Shown here piece by piece: positions 54,601 through 63,291 of a DNA stretch of 64,000 nt. The notes under the pieces were generated by a model. The model was not told where the DNA came from and searched no databases. It saw only the letters and a program-made list of their open reading frames with translations. The translations under genes and the position numbers were made by a program. The DNA is taken from assembly GCA_022579005.1 (NCBI GenBank), contig MU401543.1, forward strand, positions 62,001-126,000, in the 5' to 3' direction. Position 1 is the first letter of the stretch. The number at the start of each line of letters is the position of its first letter. Origin of the DNA: Poronia punctata (lineage: Eukaryota; Ascomycota; Sordariomycetes; Xylariales; Xylariaceae).

Positions 54601-55615
54601 GGCGAGACTCTTCGAGGTTATCCTTGTATTCCTTGTATTGAATCTTGTTCTCCTCGATGTCTTGCGCATGCTGGGCAACACGCTCCGCATACTGTTCGAG
54701 TGCATTCTGCAACCACTCGTCGGATTCCGACAGTTCCTCGTCCATCCTGTTCTTCGATTCTTCCAGGGTAGCTTTGCGAATTCGGAGTTCCTCCTTCTTC
54801 ATTTGCAGATCATTGACGATGCGGAGATAGCTATTCGCAGACTCATGCCGCTCCCTAGCTTGTTGGGCCGCGTCTTCCATCTGCTTGCGTATGTCGGCTT
54901 CTTGTCGCCTCAGGTCATCGAGCTCCTCCTGTAGTTGAATAGAGCGCCTCTCGCATTTGTCTGCCCTGTCCTTGTTGTTCTTGTCGTCAACCTCCTTGGC
55001 CTTCAACTTTTGTAGTGATTCACCCTGCTTTTTGCGGAGGACCTTGAGGTTTTCTATTGCCTTTGTGTACTTCATGGCCTCAAATATCTCGTCAAAACGT
55101 TTCTTGAGAGGCGCCGGTTCGCTCATGGGCCATAACGACTCTTCTTGGTGACAGAAAATGACGGCGTCGAGAACGGCGGGAGAGACACCGAGCGTGTCCG
55201 AGATCAGTTTGTTGAGATTCGCCTCTTTCGAAGAGATGGACAGCTTCTCGCCGTCGCAGGTGCTGTGGAGAGTGCCCTCGAGGGTCTTCTGGGACCTCGT
55301 CGTCTTCTTGACGGTAAGTTGCAGGCTTCGGGTCGCGACATAGCTCGTGTTAGGTGGAACACTATATCGCAGTTTTACCTGGGCGTTGACGGTATCTGCA
55401 CCGCAGAGTTTAGGGTCATGGATAAAGGCTCCACCTTTGCTGTTAGGAGGGAGCTCGCCCGTCGTGGCATATTTGAGACACTCGATGATGGTGGTCTTGC
55501 CCGAGCCATTGTAGCCCACAATCAGGGTAACCGGGGTGAAGAAGGCTATGTTCTGGCGGTCAAAGTGGCTAAAGGACCGAATGCCCTGGATGGACAGTTT
55601 ATCGATCTTGGACAT
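51689..55615 (-). CDS. RAD50: RAD50, SMC-like ATPase of the MRN complex
   Basis: Uninterrupted 1,308-aa frame from ATG 55615 (a GTG two codons upstream is not used). Starts MSKIDKLSIQGIRSFSHFDR like other Rad50. Walker A GYNGSGKTT at 34-42, long antiparallel coiled coils, zinc hook CELC at 689-692 (KNKCELCERGF), ABC signature CSAGQKVL at about 1201, and Walker B with catalytic Glu in LIALDEPTTNLD (D1231, E1232). Ends with FWRVSRDEKQNS and a short tail. Rad50 tethers broken DNA ends and controls Mre11 nuclease in homologous recombination, end joining, telomere upkeep and meiosis. Length is normal. It is divergent from white collar-2 and lies on the same strand as NBS1 in this window. Confidence 0.97.
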   Translation of the reverse strand: MSKIDKLSIQGIRSFSHFDRQNIAFFTPVTLIVGYNGSGKTTIIECLKYATTGELPPNSKGGAFIHDPKLCGADTVNAQVKLRYSVPPNTSYVATRSLQLTVKKTTRSQKTLEGTLHSTCDGEKLSISSKEANLNKLISDTLGVSPAVLDAVIFCHQEESLWPMSEPAPLKKRFDEIFEAMKYTKAIENLKVLRKKQGESLQKLKAKEVDDKNNKDRADKCERRSIQLQEELDDLRRQEADIRKQMEDAAQQARERHESANSYLRIVNDLQMKKEELRIRKATLEESKNRMDEELSESDEWLQNALEQYAERVAQHAQDIEENKIQYKEYKDNLEESRQHLSEKLAEHGRHQSDQAKYERQLVLRTELVQQAAQLHSIRGFDGNLDDRKVQAFYERIQKLLADKRRELERLQADNANEIDSQTAVITELEGQKSRYMQNRVYAKQRITACEKSITSLQRDLNTVEVDEGAKAILDAEAKDLEQRFRQSSQDLQNADFDRKIQQEEALLQQLEGESSRLSRELVESTRLLSDRAQLEVRKEELQEKRKRFATLKATWNDKLSALVGRDWDPATIEREFQKGLQLKTQTFSEASRKRDEFLQQLKTIQSNLTNLKEKKKRREGDMARCRSSVIAALQKVDPDAQLDIDALSPEIDRLERDIEIMKNDCSLSMEMSKYYADCQRTMVVKNKCELCERGFTNASEKSRLAAKIKAVLEQFGKNDLEKELRETEELLEELRGVRPQYDTYERLLVEKKEADKEQTEVQDKETMTLRRLEELDDAVRVKQEQREDFESMSKTVISISQTHRDIEEAEAHVERIESQQQSSGSVRTTQEINDLQSQCGEQLKVVKNKINHLSGEKQRMRDAVSALELDRSELRNKLSHAVRQLEKKKDYQAQIQAQREDIARQKEIIQGADKDLESVEPEISKARAIRDDILQRGREKEKKVAGERDGLASSVSELKRIDDDIRDYLNRGGPENLKANEQAIQTLEKTIKRVDEDMNSLVARSNKMKEEMARSDGKKKNITENLTYRKAARDMDTLKRAVVELESRRAHEDYERLEAEAEYFESQRHLKNAERGTVMGTMRSKDEELANLLREWETDYRFAAQQYRETHIRVETTKAAIEDLGRYSTALNNAIMRYHAMKMEEVNRIAGELWQTTYQGTDIDTILIRSDSEATGGRSSYNYRVCMVKQDTEMDMRGRCSAGQKVLASIIIRLALAESFGIGCGLIALDEPTTNLDSDNIKSLAESLHNIIKVRRAQSNFQLIVITHDEEFLRHMRCSDFCDDFWRVSRDEKQNSRITRESIATIV

Positions 55616-58202
55616 GGTCACGAATACGGTGGAAAGGTTCCAAGGTCAAATCCCATACCACCCATACTACCCAACACCGAATGTAAGTGAAGCCGAAGGG
55701 AAAGTCGTCCTCAGCCAGAAAAAGTGATATACTGGTTTCTAAGCATCCGAAGTGACAGATCTTAAAGTATTGTTCCTTTTGTGAATGTTGATTGTCTGTC
55801 CAGCCTCGGTCAACCAGATGCCACCGATAAAGACTTGTGCAATGAGGCTTGGCTGCGCGGTTGCCTATCGTGCCTAGATTAGGTCCAATTAAAACGGACG
55901 CGTCTGATCTCGTACTCACGTGTTCGTGTAGAAACGTGTGTTTTAAGGCGACATGGGCTTGGCTGTACCGTATTCTAACGTGTAGCTTTTCGTACAGGGT
56001 AGTCTACATGAGATAATGCAGGTTACCTAATATGGTTATAGCACTTGCTACAACAAGGCAAAGACCCCTCTTCTCCTGCGGCAGGAGTCCTGCCGGCATT
56101 CCTCTAACTTCTTCCGCCAGATTCTCAATCAATTTCAAGGCAATCTGCCTACATACCAAGTACCTCTTACAAGATACTTCAACCTATTGTATTCATAAGG
56201 TGCGTCCGGCGCGTCCGGCTCATTTTGAGCTACGGTAGGCTTATTATGCACGACGAGTTTACCCAGAAACCGCCATCAATGGTACTCGTACCTACTCGTA
56301 CCTACCTACAGAAGGGTGCCCTGATAATACCTTTTTTAGTGGGTAATATGTAGCACAACAGAGGTATGATACGTGTAGTTTTAACATAATGGCCCCGGTC
56401 GAATACCGCTCTCATCCCCAAGGCTACGGAGTCCCAATGCACTTGTCTAGGCACTCCTAGTCTTAGCTTTAGGTTAGGTTAGTAAGAAAGCAAAAGCGAC
56501 ACGTTCCCTTGCAAAATATTTCGCTCTGCGTGTCTGCCTCCCGCTATTGCCGTCTCCTTGGTACCGTCTTACTAGGCAGATGTCTATGGTGATGTGTTAC
56601 ATACACCCAACACATTACCTAAGCACAGGTGCGTGCAACACGAGGAATGCAACCGAGGTGGCGTCAATGATGTACTTGTATTGGCAGCTTACCGATTTTG
56701 TTGAACCCTGATCCCCATGTCAGGAGAACATATGCTTCTTTACTTTAACCAAGGACCCATGCGGGAAGGTTAGGTAATACGGGAAGCACAACACTACACA
56801 ATTTAGGTTTACCCAACCTAGTTTACTTGTGCTTCTACTCAGTCAAAGACTCTAAAAGTACCTAGATAGCGAAAGAAAAATGAAGAGCCGAGTCTCCGAG
56901 TTGGGCACTATTCGTTTGATATGACGACATAAGCTGGCGGGCAGAAGAAGGGACACCAAGGAGACTACAGGGGACAAATACGTAGGAAACGCTCCGGTTA
57001 GTTAGGAAGAATGTCCGGGAATAGGGTACATAATAACATGGAAACAATAGACGGTAATTGGTCAGATGTGTCGTAGCTCTTTCTTTACTCGCACTACTTG
57101 ATTAACACAGTGAGACCCTGAATTAAAGGGTCTGTGGAGTTTCTAGGCGAAGGTATGTGGACCACGGTGTGTAAATTCAGGGCCAGGACCACCTAATAAT
57201 AATACTTGCAGCACATCACAACCATCAAAAGCGGGACCCAAAGATGTAGGTACCCTAGCAGAACCCTAGGACGCCGTGGCGCCGTACGAAGGAATATACC
57301 TACAACAGGTTCCTTCCGAGCCATATTTCGTCTACCATGGTACAGAACATCAACGTCTGTCTATCCATAGGAGAACACGAACAGAAGTCTAGAATTATCA
57401 CAATTCATTACGCAGAATAGAAGCCCTCCATTGGTGTAGCTAAGCTGCTGAGGTATTCCAACAGTACCTCGTTGAAATGTTGTGTGGTGGATCATGAGAA
57501 GCCGTGCTATAGGTCCATCCTGCAGGCATTCTGACGTAGATGCTATGGTTAGGTACCAGCCTAGACGTGCTAGAGTCCTGAACCACACTCCGCCCCGCCT
57601 TTTTTAGTTCCTCCCTCCAAGTTTCGACGCTCTAGTCATCCAATGTCGATGCACCTGTTTGGCTGGTTAAGGACCTGTGTGGTCCAATTTGACTATCGAG
57701 AATATGAAATCCCATCCTGTACTTACAAAATCCCCCCAGCTTCAGTTCCTCTACCCACCATCACCACCCCTTTACCCTCGAAACTTCATTTGGCCCGTGC
57801 TTTTCTTTTCCCGCCTGGCGCGACGCAGGACCCTTTGACGACAGGCTATCTTGCGGCCCGTGTGCTTTGTGTTGGCTGGGCCGTTCGTTCTGATAGCATT
57901 CAAGCCCATTCGAGTCGTTGGTGCGGTCGCGCATTTTACGAGACCCAGACAGGCGGATGCTGCGCCCAAATGCAGAGACCGGAACACACTATTGTTATCT
58001 ACTGCCTATCCTGTCGCTATCCTTGCCGCATGTCGAGTGTGCCGGGTGAACCAAGTGAGCTACGTGCGCAACACCTACATGATTCATAATAGTAGCCCCT
58101 CCCAGCGCTTCAGTGAGACGCACCCACGCACCCACGCTGTTGCGCTTCCGCTACTGTGGAGGTGGCCACCGATACCGAAACCCCGTCGCACGCCCACGAT
58201 AA
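55616..58202. promoter_or_regulatory. 2.6 kb divergent region, RAD50 / white collar-2
   Basis: Between two divergent start codons. The left part has the RAD50 promoter. Tandem GGTACTCGTACCTACTCGTA occurs at 56,282. The final ~600 bp before wc-2 are C/T-rich with several upstream ATGs (for example 57,643), suggesting a long leader. No independent gene supported. Confidence 0.45.
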
Positions 58203-60012
58203 ATGCACGCCGACGCCGACGAACCCACCAAATATAGCTGGCAGCCGACCATGGATTCTGGAAATTCCATGTTTTTCGACTTTTCAGGTCCGGACTCTAT
58301 GCATCCAGTACGTCAAGTTCTCGCTCAAACTTACCATCTCAAATCTCTCGATTCCGGAGCTTGTTATCTTTTTAGTTTATCCTCAATGAGTCCCTTTGTT
58401 GTGCATGTTCCCAGTTTGCTGGTGCTACAGCGCATCGGTACCACTGTTCCTTGGTAGACGCACGCATCAGTATCTAGTCATTTCGCTACTGTACTGTGTT
58501 TTTCGGGGCAACTCACTGACGGCTAACCTAATTATAGTTGGATGCGGATGTCCGAGATGACTTGATGGCTCAAAACAGCATGCTCCCCATGTTCGACCTG
58601 GGAAACTTCGACGGCATCTCCATGAATCTCGACGGCCTCGACGGCCTCGACGATCTAACGTCTCCTCACGAGAATCCCTTTCCGCCGCCGGTATCGTCGG
58701 TACCCACACCGCCTCATAATCTGGCTGCAAATGAGTGTTCGTCGAGGTTCTCCTCCAACCCGGATGATAGTCCTATAGGGACAACAGCGGTGGCGAATGC
58801 AGGATTCGGGACGCCATTACAGCTGCCTGCCGCGCAGTCTCAACAGAGTGGGAGTGCATTGACCGAGTTTACGAAGCGCAGAAACTGGCCCGCCAAGGTC
58901 GTGGAGGAATTGAAGGATCTTTTGCACATTCTCGATGCACATGGCCGTATCAGATACGTCTCACCTAGTGTGACTTCCCTTACCGGCTATGATACAGACG
59001 AAATCACCGACAAATTCCTCAAAGACCTCATCCACCCTGACGACATTGGTACTTTCACGTCGGAAATGAACGACTGCATAGCTTCGGGGAACACGTTACG
59101 TATATTTTACCGTCTGAAGAAGAAGGATCATCAGTTTGCTATCTTCGAAGCCGTGGGGCATGCGCATATTGCGGGCGCAAAATTTGCCCCCAACCCACAC
59201 AACCAGACGGCCTTCTGCCAGGCCGTCTTCCTCATGTCGCGGCCTTATCCGACGAGAAACGCATCATTATTAGACTCTTTTCTGGAACATAAAATCGAGA
59301 ACGAGAGATTACGGCGGCGTATCGCTGAACTGCGGCGAGAAGAGGACGAAGAAGAAGCGTCGCAACAAAGTTGGTTTCAAGAAACCCGTTCAGACGTGAC
59401 ACCATCAGACGACACAATGTTGTCCGGATCCCAGCCCGCACCCTTGTTCAAACAAGTAGCAGCTGATAGCCAGGCCATGCCCCCTCCCGAGCGGCCCCTC
59501 AATGTCGCCTTGACGAGAGAGAATTTAGAGGGGGTCACGGCAGGGAACCGACCTGACTCTATCAACGATAAGATGGCTCGATACGAGGGGGCATGTTTTA
59601 CCGATACTATTGAGATGCTGACAGGACTACGATATGTGGATGGCGAACGTACGCGGGGCATGACGTCGGGAAACCCCAGCCTGACCCTGATTAAGGGCGA
59701 CGCTGGGATAGCCATACCTGTTGACCGGGACCCTAAGACTGGAGAGAAGAAGAAAAAGCTCAAGATTGCGGAAGAATACGTCTGCACGGACTGCGGTAAG
59801 ACGTTCCCGCTTTGCTAACCCAATGGAACCCGACGCTAATTTCACCATGATCAGGTACCTTGGATTCTCCGGAATGGAGAAAAGGGCCCAGTGGTCCAAA
59901 GACGCTATGCAATGCATGCGGACTCCGCTGGGCGAAGAAGGAAAAGAAGAAAAACGCTAACGGCGCCAGTAACGGAGGTCCGCCTTTACCTCTACCCATC
60001 GGTGACACATGA
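58203..60012 (+). CDS. wc-2: White collar-2, GATA-type photoreceptor partner and clock factor
   Basis: Exons 58203-58307, 58538-59795 and 59855-60012, 506 aa. Exon 1 encodes an N-terminus with [19 protein letters not shown]. Exon 2 has an Asp/Leu-rich stretch ([10 protein letters not shown]), a PAS domain about 155-270 ([39 protein letters not shown]) and a coiled basic helix ([20 protein letters not shown]). The GATA zinc finger is split by the 59-nt intron 2 and reads C451-x2-C454-x18-C473-x2-C476 ([15 protein letters not shown], then [16 protein letters not shown]). WC-2 heterodimerises through PAS with the blue-light receptor WC-1 and binds GATC-type light-response elements; the complex also drives the circadian oscillator. 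The x18 spacing is the white-collar form. A second in-frame ATG (58251) could be the start. WC-1 is not in this window. Confidence 0.94.
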
Positions 60013-60621
60013 GCTGTTGTTCGCTTTTTATGCGAGCTACACCAGCCGTTTTCGTCTCTTTTTTCTTTTCTTTTCTTCTTTTTTGGGTATAGGGAAGAAG
60101 AAACTTTTCACAATTATGGGCATCACAGCAGCGATTAAAAGTTATCATTGGATATTTGTTAGCCGGGGGTACGGCTTCAAACAGTCGTGATAGCGCCACC
60201 ATTCCGTTTGCAACAAGTTTACTACTTATTATATTTTCTTGAGGCACCCGACTACGATATAATTATGGGCTTTTCCGGTCTGGTCTTAGCACATACAAGG
60301 AGAGGGGTTCTCACAGGCAACAAATTCTTGGCTTTAGGGGTTCAACGATTGAAAACGCACCTAGATATATTTATATACCGAATGACACGGACACGAACCG
60401 TCAACAAATCCGAAGACTGACGGCTCACAGCGATGCTACGTATTGTCGCCGGGTCCACCTCCCTGCGCCTACGAGTGGTCTTGTGATATAACCTAGATAA
60501 GTAAAGTACGTAGTGCTTTTTCTTTCCGCCTGCAATGTAATACAAGATCTTCTGCCGGTAACTCGCGTGTAACTACTATTCATTCAACTAGAGTATCTAT
60601 GTTATAGAATATCTAGTTGTC
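60013..60621. other. Convergent intergenic region, wc-2 / enoyl-CoA hydratase
   Basis: 609 bp of 3' sequence; a TTTTCTTTTCTTTTC run lies near 60,060-60,083. No gene. Confidence 0.5.
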
Positions 60622-61617
60622 CTAAATCTTACTCTTCACTGCATCTTCCTTGGCCTCCCACCAAGGCCAAGTAGAGGGACGATCCTGTTCCCACGTAGCC
60701 TCAAACTTGGGCTCTCTCTTCTCCAGAAAGCTCTTAATACCCTCGGCACTATCCCTTCCTCTGAACAAATCAAAGAAGACGCGCGACTCAAGGAGCATAG
60801 CCTCCTCGGGCGTCTGCGGAGCCCCACGATACATCATATCCTTCATAGCCCGGATGGAAACCGTACTAGCCTTATCAGCAATCTCGTTTGCGAGCTCAAC
60901 CGCCCTCGAAACGACCCGGTCGGGCGCGACAATCTCCGAGAACAGATCGCGCACAGCCGGATGGGTAGACTCGTACACGGCACCCGTGGTGAGGAGCGAG
61001 AGTGCCCGTCCGGCGCCGAGGATCCTCGGCAGGAAATACGACGAACAAGCCTCGGTATTAATCCCGCGGCGGGAGAAGACGAAACCGACGCGCGCGGAAT
61101 CGCTCACGACGCGCAGGTTGCAAGGGAGAGTCATGGTGATGCCGACGCCGACGGCGTGGCCGTTTAGGGCCGCGATGACGGGTTTCGCGCATCGGTAGAT
61201 GGCCAGGCTGACCTGTGCGCCTCCATCACGGTATTTCTCACGTTCTTCCGCGATGTTATTTCGTGAAGAAGAAGAAGAAGATGAAGATGAAGAAGAGCCC
61301 AGACTAAGGTTACCGAGGCCAGCGCCGCCGGCAGATCCGGCAGCGCGATCGAGATCCATGCCGGGACAAAAGATGCGGTTCGTCTTGTCGCCGCCTGTGA
61401 AGACGATGACTTTGACGCGCGGGTCGGAAGAGAGCATGTCGAAGGCGGATACTAGCGATGTGACCATTTGGTCGGTGAAGGCGTTCTTGGCTGTTGGTCT
61501 GTCGAGGACGAGGATTATCACTTTTGTGGCTGTGGGTGCGTTGGCGGGAACATGTTCGAAGCGGATCTCGGGGAGATCCTTGAATGTTGCGTAGGACTCG
61601 GGGTGTTTTTGCGCCAT
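60622..61617 (-). CDS. Enoyl-CoA hydratase/isomerase family protein, probably peroxisomal
   Basis: 331 aa, no intron, start ATG 61617 (a GTG 25 codons upstream is not a start). Crotonase fold: FTGGDKTNRIFCPGMDLDRA and AKPVIAALNGHAVGVGITMT supply the oxyanion-hole strands; the acidic residue of the active site is probably the Glu in GINTEACSSYFLPRILG. This resembles fungal Delta3,Delta2-enoyl-CoA isomerase/hydratase relatives of beta-oxidation. The protein ends in SKI, which fits the PTS1 peroxisome-import pattern. A serine run between the two halves (about residues 110-125) is encoded by a TCN trinucleotide tract near 61,265-61,300 and is an insertion relative to the family core. Exact substrate unknown. 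Confidence 0.85.
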   Translation of the reverse strand: MAQKHPESYATFKDLPEIRFEHVPANAPTATKVIILVLDRPTAKNAFTDQMVTSLVSAFDMLSSDPRVKVIVFTGGDKTNRIFCPGMDLDRAAGSAGGAGLGNLSLGSSSSSSSSSSSRNNIAEEREKYRDGGAQVSLAIYRCAKPVIAALNGHAVGVGITMTLPCNLRVVSDSARVGFVFSRRGINTEACSSYFLPRILGAGRALSLLTTGAVYESTHPAVRDLFSEIVAPDRVVSRAVELANEIADKASTVSIRAMKDMMYRGAPQTPEEAMLLESRVFFDLFRGRDSAEGIKSFLEKREPKFEATWEQDRPSTWPWWEAKEDAVKSKI

Positions 61618-62236
61618 GGTTGGAATGTTTTGATATGATATGTCTGTCCTAGGGAGATGATGATGATGGATATACCGGGATTCTGAATACACAGATTTAC
61701 CTGTGTGGGAGATGAGAGCGGGTTGAGGACTATCACTTCCTCCTTGTTCGGATTTTCTGTATTATTACATACAAATGAAATCTTCAAGCCTTTTCGGTAT
61801 GTAAGTTGACACTATTGTATTTTACCTAGGTAGACGTGCATCTTCTATAAGCGACGATGCGCGCTGAGGTGGGTTAAAGCTCAAGCCGTCAAGCCGTCAA
61901 CCGATGGCTGTGGGGTCCCCGGGGGTCCATGCCGAGGTCCCTGCCTATTACGGACTACCGTACCCCGGATTCCTTCCCCGGAATTACTATGCCCAGGCTG
62001 CCAGGTTCCCAGCCATCTGCAAAGGCTAGATTCATTTCTTCCTTCAATAAAGTGCAAATTGTTACCTACACGTGTTTGTAGCCTGGTGTAGATGGTTAAT
62101 TGGCATATTTAGGAAATCTGCAAACAACAACTGAAGAGAGGAAAGACCAGCGATAGCTGCCGACTCGAAGCAAGCCGATTAGTATTATTCCTTAAACCGA
62201 AGCGCTCGTCCATCATCGCCCATGCAAGGCGTCTTT
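61618..62236. other. Intergenic region, enoyl-CoA hydratase promoter / DUF7721 3' end
   Basis: 619 bp. A CAAGCCGTCAAGCCGTCAA direct repeat is at 61,883 and a CCCCGG-rich patch at 61,915-61,985. No gene. Confidence 0.45.
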
Positions 62237-63291
62237 TTACATAAACTTGGAGGCAAGACTCAATAGACTGGAACCGCCCGACGACGACTGGTTGCCACCA
62301 CCCTGGCTCTTGAGGTAAAGCTTGAGGGCTACTTCCCCGGCCTGCATAATAGCTGACTCCTTCTTAGCTTCCTGGGAGACCTTTCCTTGGGAAGCCTTCT
62401 GGTCGAAAAGCTAATGAGGCAATCTTCCGTCAGCATGCAAGTTTGTCTCGTGATATGAGTGTTCTAGATCCTATAGCTTACCTTGCTGGCCTCGGCCATT
62501 GCGAGGCCGATAAAGGCGCTCTGGCTGCTGCTCTTCTGCGTCAGGTTAGTATTATTGCTGTCCGCCCAAATTGTTCGGGTATATGGGGACGTCGTACAGA
62601 ATCATTTCCACTCTGGCCGCTTGTGAACTTCTTGAGTGCCTGCATGGCTGCGGCGGAACCCATCGATCGGTCGTCGGCGTCATCGTCATCGTCGTCGCCC
62701 TCGAAGTATTTCTTGTGAGTTCGGACGGCCTCTGCCGGAAGAAAGAAATATTAGTTGGATTCGAACCGCGTGCGGTTCTACGATTCTAACGTGTACGAGT
62801 AGCTGCTTGGTAGGGATACTAACCATCTTCGTCGACATCTTCATTTGCGAGGTTCTGCTTCTTGTTTCCCAGAGCACCTAGCAAGGTGGCGAACATATCA
62901 GAGCTTCCAGAATCACCGGCGTGCTTGCTTGCTTGCTGGGCGGCACCCCTCCAGTCGTCATCGTCAGCTCGGGGGCCACCAGCCGGATATGAGCCGCCGT
63001 GGGTGGCTGTGGTTATTAATCCGTTAGCACGCGTTCGTTATTTGATGCTGTTCCAGGTTGCCAACTGGAATCATACCGTTGCCGCCGCTGAGGATATCTG
63101 TACATATTATATTAGTCGCTTTTGTTCTCAATCTCTGGTCTAATAAGGTCACTGTAGAGGCATAATCCAGCAGAGGCTCCCGTCATACATAGCGGGGTCG
63201 ATAGGGGCAATATAGCGGGGTCCTTAGGGGTCCTTTAGGGGTCCCTGGAGTGAGTGAGGGGTAGTTGTTACTTGCCTTGCAGTTTATCCAT
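62237..63291 (-). CDS. DUF7721-like (beta-flanking type) small protein, six exons
   Basis: Exons 63276-63291, 63077-63097, 62824-63006, 62598-62731, 62482-62535 and 62237-62410, 193 aa. Rebuilt protein: MDKLQDILSGGNATHGGSYP, an acidic Asp-rich middle (DDDDDDADDRSMG), then KSSSQSAFIGLAMAEASKLF, DQKASQGKVSQEAKKE, AGEVALKLYLKSQGGG and a Ser/Gly-rich end. The FIGLAMAEASKLFDQKASQG block is what I associate with fungal DUF7721/beta-flanking proteins; function unknown. Exon 1 is only 16 nt and its donor is GC (CAAG|GCAAGT), the classic strong context for a GC-AG intron; the GT alternative 3 nt later puts exon 2 in another frame. Exon 2 is 21 nt. Other introns are GT-AG. Family name is from memory and moderate; gene structure is fairly sure. 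Confidence 0.78.
63217..63248. repeat. GGGGTCCTTTA tandem units inside intron 1 of the DUF7721-like gene
   Basis: Three units close to GGGGTCCTTTA follow one another within the GC-AG intron, preceded by two GCGGGGTC-like words. Confidence 0.7.

Noticed and set aside
55145..55690. 181-aa plus-strand ORF over the 5' part of RAD50
   Set aside because: Antisense shadow of a firmly identified gene; no conserved domain.
57643..58089. 148-aa ORF upstream of white collar-2
   Set aside because: More likely an upstream ORF in the leader than a separate gene; composition is not protein-like throughout.
62732..62823. tRNA-like T-arm word CGGTTCGAATCC
   Set aside because: It lies in an intron and the flanking bases do not form T-stem, anticodon or acceptor stems.
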